Source of the DNA: a bacterium
GTDB taxonomy: Bacteria > Bacillota > Bacilli > Lactobacillales > Streptococcaceae
Length of the DNA stretch: 64,000 nt
Assembly (NCBI GenBank): GCA_905221325.1
Contig: CAJNCS010000003.1
Coordinates: 1 to 64,000, forward strand
Direction: 5' to 3'
Each line of letters begins with the position of its first letter. Positions within the stretch are counted from its first letter, which is position 1. The notes under the pieces were generated by a model. That model was not told the DNA's origin. It saw nothing but the letters and a program-made list of their open reading frames with translations, and ran no database searches. A program made the position numbers and the translations under genes. Positions 18,702 through 26,147 of this stretch are shown here, in pieces.

Positions 18702-18713
18702 AAAAGTGTCTAG
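18681..18713 (+). pseudogene. Ten-codon remnant of the DUF2829 gene at attL
   Basis: The frame reads MTFEEILKSV and stops with TAG. The first seven codons match the intact gene at attR, and the last three come from the element. It keeps the host ribosome-binding site and promoter, so a 10-residue peptide could still be made. Confidence 0.8.
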
Positions 18714-18745
18714 GAATGGCTTTAAATAGGAGTTTATAGGCTTTA

Positions 18746-18813
18746 TTTTTGTGGACTTTTTGAAAAAATATAGTCACAAATGACCTTTAATATTCTCCCA
18801 AAGTCCACAAAAA
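18746..18813. repeat. Inverted 13-bp repeats, likely integrase arm sites
   Basis: TTTTTGTGGACTT at 18746-18758 is the exact reverse complement of AAGTCCACAAAAA at 18801-18813. The same 13 bases occur at 28482-28494 beside the integrase stop codon. Repeats near both ends of an element are typical of arm-type sites for tyrosine integrases. Confidence 0.7.
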
Positions 18814-18821
18814 GGGGGAGT

Positions 18822-18843
18822 AAAAAAAGACCTAAAATAGGTC
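18822..18843 (-). terminator. Terminator of the element's reverse-strand genes
   Basis: Read on the reverse strand, GACCTA and TAGGTC (18829-18834, 18838-18843) pair around three bases and are followed by seven T. It stops leftward transcription before attL and lytB. Confidence 0.75.
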
Positions 18844-18873
18844 AATAATTTACGAGTTCAGTAGGCAAGAACT

Positions 18874-18900
18874 AGCGTAGTCATCAGCTACGCTTTTTTA
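18874..18900 (+). terminator. Forward terminator inside the left end
   Basis: AGCGTAG (18874-18880) pairs with CTACGCT (18888-18894) and is followed by TTTTTTA. It would catch transcripts that enter from the stranded host promoter at attL. Confidence 0.8.
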
Positions 18901-19026
18901 GTTGTTTTTGCTTATCTGATAGGTTTATTATACCAAAAAAGGGAGTGTGTGACCTCACGGTCTAACTCTCCCTAATCGGCTAGACTATGCAAGCCTCCAG
19001 CTGTGAATATATTATACCATGTTTAT

Positions 19027-19080
19027 CACGCGCATTGGTTGTTTTATCTATCGCAAAGGTAAGATAGATAAAAGCGCGTG
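19027..19080. repeat. Nested inverted repeat with CACGCGC arms
   Basis: CACGCGC (19027-19033) and GCGCGTG (19074-19080) enclose a perfect 11-bp inverted repeat, TTTTATCTATC (19042-19052) and GATAGATAAAA (19063-19073). The right inner arm joins its outer arm directly; the left is spaced by 8 bases. It lies in non-coding DNA near the left end. Confidence 0.75.
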
Positions 19081-19162
19081 GTTATCAATTTTGTTGACCT
19101 TAACAAGTCATTTTCAAGCGAATATCACGCGCAAAACTGCTATATTTTACTGTTTCTTGGTG

Positions 19163-19372
19163 CTATAGCTCTTCCTTTTCTATTTCCTCTCTGCTTATTC
19201 TAGCTAAAAGATTATAATAAGGGTGTCCTGCTGGAATAACAGGGGGATTTTTAGCAAATTCTTCTTGTGATAAGGTGGTTTCTTTGTCTAATATTGTACC
19301 GTCTGCTAGTTTGGTACCTTTAGGGACAATATGGGATATTGTTGGGTTCCATTTTTCTTTAACTTTTGCCAT
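19163..19372 (-). CDS. Small element protein of unknown function
   Basis: The 69-residue protein starts MAKVKEKWNPTISHIVPKGTKLADGT and is rich in Lys and Glu. No motif was recognised. AAAGGAG precedes ATG 19372; an in-frame start further upstream lacks a ribosome-binding site. It is the last gene of the leftward cluster, after hicAB, and lies before the terminator at 18822-18843. Confidence 0.7.
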   Translation of the reverse strand: MAKVKEKWNPTISHIVPKGTKLADGTILDKETTLSQEEFAKNPPVIPAGHPYYNLLARISREEIEKEEL

Positions 19373-19488
19373 GTTAAATGCTCCTTTATGGTAAAAACAG
19401 AACCGTCCCACCTCCTACTGCAGAATGAACTGTTTCAAGGGGAGATGGAAAAGCTCTGTTTATAAGTCAATTATATCATAGTTAATTA

Positions 19489-19941
19489 TTAAGCATGGAT
19501 TTTTTTATCAGCAATAGCGTCTGTTAGGGTCTGTGAGAAGTTCAACCCTAGGTCACGCCCTAATGTATCCGCCCAACGTGGAATGGTTAGGGTTTTTTTA
19601 ACAGGCTCTTGACTGCCTAGATATTCTGCAACGTCAACCATAACCATAGAGATAAAAGATTTACTAGGATCATAGACTAGATCTATGTCCTCATCATCCT
19701 GGAAAGGGTTGTTAGAAGCCAAAGATAAAGCGTTAATAGGAGTAGGGGTAGGAATTTCTCGCCCATTCTCGATATAATCAGCTAGGTTAATACCGAGCCA
19801 ATCGCTGGCCATTGCCATAGCGTCTGCCATATCCTCCCCTTGAGTTGCTGAATGTTCAAAATCTGGGAAAGTTACAAAGTAAGGGGCGTTAGCTCCGTCT
19901 GTATCGTCATAATAAAATAAAGCTGGATAAGTGACAAGCAT
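19489..19941 (-). CDS. hicB: HicB-family antitoxin
   Basis: The 150-residue protein begins YPALFYYDDTDGANAPYFVTFPDFEHSATQGEDMADAMAMASDWLG, the HicB RNase-H-like fold. Its C-terminus contains LTIPRWADTLGRDLGLNFSQTLTDAI, a DNA-binding part of the kind that autoregulates such operons. It neutralises HicA, encoded 42 bp upstream on the same strand. GGAGGTAAAC precedes the ATG. Confidence 0.92.
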   Translation of the reverse strand: MLVTYPALFYYDDTDGANAPYFVTFPDFEHSATQGEDMADAMAMASDWLGINLADYIENGREIPTPTPINALSLASNNPFQDDEDIDLVYDPSKSFISMVMVDVAEYLGSQEPVKKTLTIPRWADTLGRDLGLNFSQTLTDAIADKKIHA

Positions 19942-19983
19942 AGTTTACCTCCAAAATCAAAGACAAGCGGGGGACTGCCTTTA

Positions 19984-20163
19984 TTACAGTCCTGCTTGCT
20001 TTCTTATCCCTCTTTCAGTGTACTTATTCAGTTCACCATGAGGGACTGTGATAGGTCTTTCCCCTTCTTTCTCCATTTTAACGTGGGAGCCTTTACCGCC
20101 TTTGGTTTTTATCCAACCATGAGCCGTAAGGAGTTTGACCATCTCTTTTTGTGTCATAGGCAT
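19984..20163 (-). CDS. hicA: HicA-family toxin (mRNA interferase)
   Basis: The 59-residue protein reads MTQKEMVKLLTAHGWIKTKGGKGSHVKMEK followed by ITVPHGELNKYTERGIRKQAGL. This is the HicA dsRBD-like fold with the active-site His in GSHVKM. AGGAGG precedes ATG 20163, so the long upstream in-frame extension is not used. With HicB it forms a type II toxin-antitoxin pair and probably helps keep the element in the cell. Confidence 0.92.
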   Translation of the reverse strand: MPMTQKEMVKLLTAHGWIKTKGGKGSHVKMEKEGERPITVPHGELNKYTERGIRKQAGL

Positions 20164-20188
20164 AGCGCTTTTACCTCCTGACACCATT

Positions 20189-20217
20189 ATTATAACACGT
20201 ACTACACGTATTGTAAA
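20189..20217 (-). promoter_or_regulatory. hicAB promoter with operator-like repeats
   Basis: On the reverse strand TTTACA (20217-20212), 17 bp, and TATAAT (20194-20189) form a strong promoter. The spacer contains two ACGTGT repeats with AGT between them, a likely operator for HicB. Confidence 0.7.
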
Positions 20218-20248
20218 GGGATAATACTTATTATCTCTCAAATCGCAA

Positions 20249-20276
20249 AAGCCCCCAGATTCGTTTCTAAGGGCTT
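20249..20276 (-). terminator. Possible terminator before hicAB
   Basis: On the reverse strand AAGCCC (20276-20271) and GGGCTT (20254-20249) can pair around 16 bases, followed by TTTGCG. It would separate the replication and late-regulator genes from hicAB. The T tract is short. Confidence 0.4.
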
Positions 20277-20385
20277 GTAGTTTATCCATGGTGTTTTTAG
20301 TCGTCCAGTCCAAAACAAAGCGAAACAGGGGCAAATATGAAGCCTAGGGTTCCCTATACGCACTAGTCTCTGTGATAAGATTAAA

Positions 20386-20805
20386 TCAATTCCCATTTAT
20401 CATACCTGATAAGTGTTCTATAGCTTCCTGCCTTACTCGATATACCAAAGATTTAGATTTCCCTATCTCCTCAGCAACCTCCCAAGCATCGAGATCATTC
20501 AAGTAGAAAAGCCTGAGAACAGAACGCTCAAGCGGATTGGCCAGCTTATCGATCAGCCCAGATATTTCCATTCTTTCCTCAGTAAGGCGCTCAATCCTCT
20601 GGAGCGTATCCTCCTTTAGCTTCAGAACACTTATAAGATTGTTCTCTGTCTTGTTCTCCCTGCTTGTCTGCACCGTGCTATGGCTTAGTGTTGGCTTTTG
20701 GATAATACCACCTTCGAGGGCTTCTAATTCCAAATATAAGCCTTTGATTTCCTTGCTTATCCACTTAACGCCCTCTAGTTTTTCTTTTACTTGCTCTGGT
20801 GTCAT
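20386..20805 (-). CDS. DUF1492-like sigma-region-4-type phage regulator
   Basis: The 139-residue protein has a helical N-terminal half. Its C-terminal helix-turn-helix resembles sigma-70 region 4 (LANPLERSVLRLFYLNDLDAWEVAEEIGKSKSLVYRVRQEAIEHL). Proteins of this DUF1492/ArpU-like type in streptococcal phages act as late transcription activators. AAAGGAGG precedes the ATG. In this element it has no late structural genes to switch on, so it may act on a helper phage or on hicAB (inference). Confidence 0.75.
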   Translation of the reverse strand: MTPEQVKEKLEGVKWISKEIKGLYLELEALEGGIIQKPTLSHSTVQTSRENKTENNLISVLKLKEDTLQRIERLTEERMEISGLIDKLANPLERSVLRLFYLNDLDAWEVAEEIGKSKSLVYRVRQEAIEHLSGMINGN

Positions 20806-21180
20806 GCCTTGGCCTCCTTTGTGATATAATAATAGTGTTTGAAAATTATTGCTGAGGCGGAGAGCCTTGGCTTTTTTTGCATTTTCTCGGCGTTCGCTCG
20901 GAGTTCAAGTACATGTACTCTTGTATTTTAAGCATATCTTTTTTGCCACAATCTCACCTTTTCTAACCCTCGGAAAACCTCGTTATCTTACCAAAACCTA
21001 AGTATTTCCTGTTTCCTTTTCCTAAACGAATAATTTTTTTATCAAAACACGCGCTCCCTTTATCGCACTCTTTTTTTGGAACGCTCTACTTACTTAAATC
21101 CTTGATATATCTAGCTTTTTTTAACATTTAAACCGTCTAATATGTAGTATTTGTTTGTTTTGTAAATTGCACCCTACAAA
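20806..21180. other. 375-bp non-coding stretch inside the element
   Basis: It holds a short forward promoter-terminator pair (20822-20878), a 12-bp palindrome AGTACATGTACT (20908-20919), a TCACGCGC-type motif (CACGCGC, 21048-21054) and a pyrimidine-rich region. No coding frame was recognised. It could contain an origin or a packaging site, but nothing proves this. Confidence 0.5.
20822..20878 (+). promoter_or_regulatory. Forward promoter-terminator pair, possible very short transcript
   Basis: TG, A, TATAAT (20822-20830) is an extended -10. About 20 bp later an 8-bp stem (GCTGAGGC 20851-20858 with GCCTTGGC 20864-20871) is followed by seven T. Together they would give a transcript of roughly 40 nt, divergent from the DUF1492-like gene. 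Confidence 0.4.
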
Positions 21181-21699
21181 TTATCTCAGGGATCTCAATC
21201 CATTCAGCCAAAAACTATCTCCTTTCTTGGTGTAGTTCACAAACTTTTGATAATGCTTATAATACTTGTTACGTTTCATATACTTTGGTCTTTCAGGAAA
21301 ACAATCGAACATATATCCACCACGTTTGGGATTCCACCCTGGTTCTACCTTTCTAGCTTCCCTCAGCGCAAGCTCCCAATAGTATTGGCAATCTGTCTTA
21401 CTTCGGTTCAGTGTTGATTTGTGTATTTTCTGGCATGATCCACAACCATATTGAAACAGTCTTTTATAGAGTTTTCTGCATCGATTACCACAAATAGGAC
21501 AGACAAAGAAGTAGCGATTGCCTCCCTTAGTTCCTGGTATACTTGCTAAATCAAAATGATTACTTACAAAGGTGATATACAGACTATCTAGGTCTATTTC
21601 TAGTTTTCTACCGTCCAACTCAGCTATACCATGACTGATATTCTTGTTTTTCATTGGCTTTATAAATGTCTCTATGGTTATTGATTTTATAACTTCCAT
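21181..21699 (-). CDS. Element protein with a zinc-ribbon-like motif
   Basis: This 172-residue basic protein has an unassigned role. Two cysteine pairs (CPICGNRCRKLY near residue 72 and CGSC near residue 90) suggest a zinc ribbon. The C-terminus is rich in Lys, Tyr and Arg (RPKYMKRNKYYKHYQKF), so nucleic-acid binding is plausible. It follows the replication genes in the leftward operon. Confidence 0.7.
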   Translation of the reverse strand: MEVIKSITIETFIKPMKNKNISHGIAELDGRKLEIDLDSLYITFVSNHFDLASIPGTKGGNRYFFVCPICGNRCRKLYKRLFQYGCGSCQKIHKSTLNRSKTDCQYYWELALREARKVEPGWNPKRGGYMFDCFPERPKYMKRNKYYKHYQKFVNYTKKGDSFWLNGLRSLR

Positions 21700-21786
21700 T
21701 CTCTCAAAATACCCCTATATGGAAAAACCCAAATTGATTGGGTTAGTAGTAATGAAATCACAAAAAGAGGCAAAGCCTCTTTGCTA

Positions 21787-22245
21787 CTATTCTTCACTGA
21801 GTAAGCCACTTACTACCACATCACGGACAAACTGAGCTTGTTTTTCTTTGGGCAGTTGCAAAGCTTCAAGTAAAGACTCCAGAACTTGCTTGTCAGTTCC
21901 TGCAATCAACTTCTTAACGATATTCTGGAACTGTCCTTCCAAATACTCGCAAAAATGTATCCGCTGTACTTGTGTCGGCTGCACTGGTACTGGTGAACTA
22001 TCTGTAATCAGCAAGAAGCAGGCTTCCGCGATTTGGGCGAATAACTTTGCACGCGCCTCAGGGTGTCTGTATAATTCATAGGCGTTGATGCTGGTGTCTT
22101 CTGTCCGAAGCTTCTCACCTAGTTCAATCAGTTTAGGCGTATCTGCAAGTTCTACTGGTGTTGCATCCGCCATAAAATCGTCACGTTTGCGATTGAGTTC
22201 CTCCAGTTCCTGATCTGCCTGTTCAAAGTATGCTGGTTCTATCAT
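21787..22245 (-). CDS. Element protein of unknown function
   Basis: The 152-residue, acidic, mostly helical protein starts MIEPAYFEQADQELEELNRKRDDFMADATPVELADTPKL. No catalytic motif was recognised. GGAGGAATCCC precedes the ATG. It lies 24 bp after the DnaC-like gene, so it belongs to the same transcript. Confidence 0.7.
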   Translation of the reverse strand: MIEPAYFEQADQELEELNRKRDDFMADATPVELADTPKLIELGEKLRTEDTSINAYELYRHPEARAKLFAQIAEACFLLITDSSPVPVQPTQVQRIHFCEYLEGQFQNIVKKLIAGTDKQVLESLLEALQLPKEKQAQFVRDVVVSGLLSEE

Positions 22246-22269
22246 GGGATTCCTCCGTTCTTTATTTGG

Positions 22270-23094
22270 TTAAAAATTACGCTTCATCCTCTTGTCTTTG
22301 ATGTCTGTCATGTTGTATACATTCCCCTCTGACCGTTTGCCAATTCGACTGACTAGCTTGTCATTATAAATTCTGGCCAGCTCTTTCCCGTTGTGGTTGG
22401 TGTTGATGATAGTTGTGTCTCGCTTATCAAAAATCTTGAAAAGAAAGGCCTGTACCCAATTATTAGCTTCATTTTTTTGGCTGTTCATAACGCTTTCTGT
22501 TCCTAAATCATCAATAAAGAGATAGTCAACCTCGGTCAGCAACTTCAAGGCGTCATACTCTGTAAAATCACTCTGTCTATATTGCCAACCTGACTGAATG
22601 CGCGTGACGATTTCAGCAATGCTGACAAAGAGGACGCTCTTAGGGTCATTCTTAGCCTTATAGCCCTCGTTGATAGCTTTGGCCATGGAATAGCATAAAT
22701 GACTTTTACCAGTGCCTGGTTTGCCCATAATCAGCGTGTTTCCTGTCATGCCGTTTAGGTACTGCTTAGCTTGCTTGATAGCAAACTCCTTGGCCTCGTG
22801 TTCCTCTTTTGTATCGGCTTTGAAAGTGTTAAAAGAGGCCTCTCTCAGCTCATTTGACACCGTACTTTCACGCGCTAGTATGTCATAGGTTGAAGAGTTC
22901 AGATCATGCCCTAGGGCTTTTTCTACGACCTCTAGCTCCGTCTGTTTAATGTTCTCCCTAGTACATTCCATGCAGTAGGGTGATGTATAACCATCTGGCT
23001 TTTTGAATTGTACTAGGTTAATCTGATGAGTTGGACAAAGCTTATCAGTCACCTTTATTTTTTCATTAAGCTGGTCTGTATTCAGTAATTCCAT
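22270..23094 (-). CDS. DnaC/IstB-like replicative helicase loader
   Basis: The 274-residue AAA+ ATPase has Walker A MGKPGTGKSHLCYSMA (near residue 122) and Walker B YLFIDDLGTE, with sensor-like TTIINTNHNGKEL. This is the pattern of DnaC/DnaI helicase loaders of phages. The N-terminal CPTHQ and CMEC cysteines may bind zinc. It follows the DnaD-like initiator, the usual pairing in phage replication modules. GGAGAGGAG precedes the ATG. Confidence 0.9.
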   Translation of the reverse strand: MELLNTDQLNEKIKVTDKLCPTHQINLVQFKKPDGYTSPYCMECTRENIKQTELEVVEKALGHDLNSSTYDILARESTVSNELREASFNTFKADTKEEHEAKEFAIKQAKQYLNGMTGNTLIMGKPGTGKSHLCYSMAKAINEGYKAKNDPKSVLFVSIAEIVTRIQSGWQYRQSDFTEYDALKLLTEVDYLFIDDLGTESVMNSQKNEANNWVQAFLFKIFDKRDTTIINTNHNGKELARIYNDKLVSRIGKRSEGNVYNMTDIKDKRMKRNF

Positions 23095-23109
23095 TGATTC
23101 TCCTCTCCG

Positions 23110-23907
23110 TCAGTAGATAAACGGGTCTTGAATATCGTCATCAGACTTTCCTTGTTTCTTTTGCTGAAACAGTCTCTGTTCATCTTCGACTTGTACCATG
23201 GTTCTAATACCATTCTGTCGCCAGTTCTTGAGTATTGAATTGATATAGCTAAAAGATCGCTTGCCGCTATCTGCAGCCTTGCCTATGGCAGTCTTGATAA
23301 CCTCTAGCTCTATACCGTCAAGAGTGAGATAGTCAGTCAGTATTTGATATTGTTGCCCATCCATAATCCCTATACGCTTTTGATAATAGTTAGAGATTTC
23401 AGCAGTAGGAGCAGAAGAAGTTTTTTTCTCTATCTCTTCTTCTAACTCTTTCTCTATCTCTTTCTCTATCTCTGTCTTACACGTAGTTGACAATGTTAAA
23501 CCTTTAGATAACATTGTAAGATTTTCCTTTTGTTCTCGTTGCTGTTTCCGATATTCTCGCATGTATGCTGCTTGGTTGGTTTCCTGCTGTACTAGGGCTT
23601 TAGCCTGGGGTAGTTCTGCGTTTTTATCTTCGTCAATCTGTATTAAACCGCATTTTGTAAAGTATGCCATGGTCATATCTATATCATCTTCTGATACATC
23701 TAATTTTAGTGCTAGTTCTTCCTTGAGATTATCAAAGTAGCCCTCATAGTATAAAATACAGTCACTTTCCAAGCTCTCTAGCATTAGCCTAATATAAATG
23801 ACTGTCATAGTGTACCCACCAGGTACCGTCTTTAGTCTCTTGATAAAAATATTATCAAAAAATTTCTTATCAATTTTTAGCCAAAAATATATTTTTGTTC
23901 TTGCCAC
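23110..23907 (-). CDS. Phage replisome organiser, DnaD-like replication initiator
   Basis: The 265-residue protein begins ARTKIYFWLKIDKKFFDNIFIKRLKTVPGGYTMTVIYIRLML, the N-terminal replisome-organiser winged helix. A Glu/Lys-rich linker (TEIEKEIEKELEEEIEKK) leads to a DnaD-like tail (SNYYQKRIGIMDGQQYQILTDYL, then SFSYINSILKNWRQNGI). Such proteins recognise the element's origin and recruit the helicase loader encoded next. GTG 23907 is used, with AAGGAG 7 bases before it. Confidence 0.88.
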   Translation of the reverse strand: MARTKIYFWLKIDKKFFDNIFIKRLKTVPGGYTMTVIYIRLMLESLESDCILYYEGYFDNLKEELALKLDVSEDDIDMTMAYFTKCGLIQIDEDKNAELPQAKALVQQETNQAAYMREYRKQQREQKENLTMLSKGLTLSTTCKTEIEKEIEKELEEEIEKKTSSAPTAEISNYYQKRIGIMDGQQYQILTDYLTLDGIELEVIKTAIGKAADSGKRSFSYINSILKNWRQNGIRTMVQVEDEQRLFQQKKQGKSDDDIQDPFIY

Positions 23908-23917
23908 GTTTTACTCC

Positions 23918-24202
23918 TTATGATTCTTTATCAGCTCCTAGAAATATTAGAATATCATCGATTCTATAAAAGACTTTGCGTGTATCCTCGATAGGAGGAG
24001 TGCACCTTTTTAGCCCTGCGCGTTCCCAACGTTTTAAGGTGTTGTAATCTATCTCTAACTCTTCCTTGAGTTGTTTAGGTGTCATTAGCCCTGTTATACG
24101 TTGTTTAGGCTTTAAATAGTCTTTTAGAAAGTTTTCTACCAGTTTTAAGATGCCACGTTTTAGACTGTTTTCACTTTCTTTGCTTAAACTAAACAAATTC
24201 AT
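23918..24202 (-). CDS. Helix-turn-helix protein, possible excisionase or AlpA-like regulator
   Basis: The 94-residue protein has a C-terminal MerR/excisionase-like helix-turn-helix: MTPKQLKEELEIDYNTLKRWERAGLKRC, then TRKVFYRIDDILIFL. Small proteins of this type in integrative elements bend DNA for excision or switch on the leftward operon. Which applies here is not shown. It overlaps the upstream gene by 14 bp. Confidence 0.7.
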   Translation of the reverse strand: MNLFSLSKESENSLKRGILKLVENFLKDYLKPKQRITGLMTPKQLKEELEIDYNTLKRWERAGLKRCTPPIEDTRKVFYRIDDILIFLGADKES

Positions 24203-24530
24203 CCGCCCCCTTCAGTAGTTGCTTGTAGCTTTCCAAATCAGCGTTTAAAAGCACCGTTAGGCGTTTCTGTTCTTCCTGTACCTGGTTATAGAATGCCTTT
24301 GCTCCATCCAGTAGCTCCTCTTTGTTAGCTGGTATAAAGTAGCCTCTAAAAGCTCCGTGACGTACCCCAACGATAGGAACACCGTAGCGCGTGATCAGAC
24401 GGCTGATAATATCCTGGACGGTTCTTTCTGCTAGTTTGGTGATTAGGCTGATTTCTGCCCCTGTTATGGAGTTCTCAGCCCCGACCTTGATTAGTCTTAA
24501 TACTCGCTTGTCATTCATTGTTAGACTCAT
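24189..24530 (-). CDS. Winged-helix element protein
   Basis: The 113-residue protein contains a winged-helix-like segment (MNDKRVLRLIKVGAENSITGAEISLITKLAERTVQDIISRLI, then GVRHGAFRGYFIPANKEE). It probably binds DNA, but no close family was recognised. GGAGGAATTG precedes ATG 24530. It overlaps both neighbours by a few bases. Confidence 0.7.
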   Translation of the reverse strand: MSLTMNDKRVLRLIKVGAENSITGAEISLITKLAERTVQDIISRLITRYGVPIVGVRHGAFRGYFIPANKEELLDGAKAFYNQVQEEQKRLTVLLNADLESYKQLLKGADEFV

Positions 24531-24742
24531 TCAATTCCTCCCCATACGTCTACCCCTGCAAGCTGGATATATCGCCCATAATCAGGGTTTAAATCCTCGC
24601 TAGGTGTTTCTATCGTCTGTTTGCTTTCTCGCTCAATTTGTGCGCTTTTTTTGCGGTCTCGGTAGTTTAGATAGATCAGCAAGCCAATCAATACCACGGA
24701 AAAGATAACCGCCTGTGTATTGGTTAAATCTAGCTCATTCAT
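24527..24742 (-). CDS. Small single-pass membrane protein
   Basis: The 71-residue protein has one membrane segment (AVIFSVVLIGLLIYLNY, about residues 12-28), then a basic, cytoplasm-type stretch and an acidic tail. The function is unknown. It overlaps the upstream gene by 4 bp (ATGA), so it is translationally coupled. Confidence 0.65.
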   Translation of the reverse strand: MNELDLTNTQAVIFSVVLIGLLIYLNYRDRKKSAQIERESKQTIETPSEDLNPDYGRYIQLAGVDVWGGIE

Positions 24743-25191
24743 TTCATCGCCTCCTCAAACTGCTCTATAAGATGATCTTTACTTACTTTCCGATTAGCAT
24801 TTTTAGAGTTAAAAAGAATGTCTCTTAAGGTTATAGTAGCCTCTAAATACTCCTTTTCAGCATGTTCTATATATGCCTGTTGCTCTTCTTCGTTGTCAAA
24901 AAAGTGCTTAGCTTGGCGTTTAAAGAATGCTTGTCGCATAGCGTCCATTTCAAAAATACCAGGGTGGAAAAACATTCCCGTAGTGCTTTTAGAGACCGCT
25001 TCGATTTTATGGCTTTCATTCAATTCAGGAAGTTCAATCCAAAGTAAACGATTTAGATTTTCTTTAATAGTTTTTAACTGTCCTGATAAAATCCATATTC
25101 TAGAAAAATCGTTATTTTCGTCAGCTTGGTGTAATTCTGAGTTAATTTTATCCAAGCTTTTAGTGATAATATCGTATGTTGTTTCTGCCAT
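24739..25191 (-). CDS. Element protein of unknown function, helical
   Basis: The 150-residue acidic protein starts MAETTYDIITKSLDKINSELHQADENNDFSRIW and is predicted by eye to be largely helical. No motif was recognised. AGAGGTAAACACT precedes the ATG. It is the first of a tightly packed leftward run of genes. Confidence 0.65.
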   Translation of the reverse strand: MAETTYDIITKSLDKINSELHQADENNDFSRIWILSGQLKTIKENLNRLLWIELPELNESHKIEAVSKSTTGMFFHPGIFEMDAMRQAFFKRQAKHFFDNEEEQQAYIEHAEKEYLEATITLRDILFNSKNANRKVSKDHLIEQFEEAMK

Positions 25192-25362
25192 AGTGTTTAC
25201 CTCTGTTTCTTTGTCTATGTAATTGCCCTGCTGGGCTTGTCATGTTTTGACAGCTTTTTAATGTCTTTCTTGCCTTTTACTACACTAGTTAATTCCCACG
25301 CTCAGAGTCGCCAAATTGAAAGCGTGAGAAAGTACCAGTTTAAAGAGTTAGCGCTCTCCGTA

Positions 25363-25391
25363 TGGTCAAATTGCCCTAAATATGCTATAAT
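25363..25391 (+). promoter_or_regulatory. Promoter of the candidate small RNA
   Basis: TGGTCA at 25363-25368, 17 bp, and TATAAT at 25386-25391 with TGC directly before it (extended -10). Confidence 0.6.
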
Positions 25392-25397
25392 CTAGGT

Positions 25398-25504
25398 ATA
25401 AATCTTACTAAAACCTCTTTGATAATAGCTTGCCTGCTTTGTTAAATTCGTTTTAGTGTTAGTGTGAAAGGCTCTGCGGTGTGGTTATTGCTAAGCCTTT
25501 TTTG
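25398..25504 (+). ncRNA. Candidate small RNA of about 107 nt in the element
   Basis: A promoter ends at 25391, and a hairpin with six T (AAAGGCT 25467-25473 with AGCCTTT 25494-25500) closes the transcript. No start codon with a ribosome-binding site lies between. Its 5' part carries the 31-base repeat also found in the integrase leader, including ACCTCTTT, which is complementary to a Shine-Dalgarno sequence. It lies opposite in direction to its neighbours. Expression is inferred only. Confidence 0.5.
25408..25438 (+). repeat. 31-bp perfect direct repeat, copy 1
   Basis: The 31 bases beginning CTAAAACCTCTTTG are identical to 27282-27312. This copy lies at the 5' end of the candidate small RNA. 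Confidence 0.9.
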
Positions 25505-25510
25505 TTGCTC

Positions 25511-26137
25511 TCACGCGCTTTCTTGGCGTGTTTTTTTATTTCTGAATGCCATAGCCTTGATTTCCTGATAACTCATATTCAAGCCAATCATGGCTATTAC
25601 CATGTCCTCAAATGCCTGATATTGCTCCAGCTCGTCACTGGTCAAGCTATCGATACCGTTATAGCCCCCACGCTCTTCCCTTAACTGCTTAGCGTTCCTG
25701 TCAGTTACTGCCTTCAGTAGCAAGTTGTTCATGGTGCTATGCGCGTGCTTGGGTTTTGCCTCCCATGTTTCTATACTGTCATGCAGTTTTTTTCTTTTTG
25801 GCTTTTCTAGCGCCCTCTGCATACGAAACCTAGAAAGCTCCTCACGCATTTCAAAGAAGGCTTTGACTAGGTTGGTTTTGAAGTTGGCCACTTGCTCGGT
25901 GTTCTTTAAGAATGTAACTAACAAGGTCGCTTGTTGCTCATTCAAAATACAGTCCTTGGTATTCTGGCCACTCTCCATAGCTTGGATTTTAAATCCAACC
26001 TTTCCGAACTGTTCAAATCTTGCTTGATGTTTGCGGATCGTCTTGGTTATTGTGTGATGTTGTAAGTTTGTACACTCTGCCACAATACTGCTCAGCGTAT
26101 ACGGCTCTTTCTTGCCGTCTATGTAAACAATGTTCAT
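25511..26137 (-). CDS. Rha-family phage regulatory protein
   Basis: The 208-residue protein begins MNIVYIDGKKEPYTLSSIVAECTNLQHHTITKTIRKHQ. It contains FGKVGFKIQAMESGQNTKDCILNEQQATLLVTFLKNTEQVANFKTNLVKAFFEMR, the Rha/pRha domain found in phage regulators and antirepressors. TAGGAGGTAC precedes ATG 26137, so 13 extra upstream codons in frame are not used. It sits directly after the Cro-like gene, so it is an early gene. A role in induction is inferred. Confidence 0.88.
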   Translation of the reverse strand: MNIVYIDGKKEPYTLSSIVAECTNLQHHTITKTIRKHQARFEQFGKVGFKIQAMESGQNTKDCILNEQQATLLVTFLKNTEQVANFKTNLVKAFFEMREELSRFRMQRALEKPKRKKLHDSIETWEAKPKHAHSTMNNLLLKAVTDRNAKQLREERGGYNGIDSLTSDELEQYQAFEDMVIAMIGLNMSYQEIKAMAFRNKKTRQESA

Positions 26138-26147
26138 GCTGTACCTC

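Larger units (their letters stand above)
18714..19162. other. Left-end non-coding region of the element
   Basis: No gene was found in 449 bp. It holds an inverted pair of integrase arm-type repeats (18746-18758, 18801-18813), a reverse-strand terminator (18822-18843), a forward terminator (18874-18900) and a nested inverted repeat (19027-19080). A further TCACGCGC copy lies at 19125-19132. Confidence 0.75.
25192..25510. other. 319-bp non-coding stretch with a candidate small RNA
   Basis: It contains the reverse-strand leader of the preceding gene and, on the forward strand, a promoter (25363-25391), a 31-bp repeat shared with the integrase leader (25408-25438) and a terminator (25467-25503). 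No coding frame was seen. Confidence 0.6.

Noticed and set aside
20164-20334. N-terminal extension of HicA
   Set aside because: The added 57 codons run through the hicAB promoter and the -10 box. ATG 20163 has AGGAGG and gives a normal HicA length.
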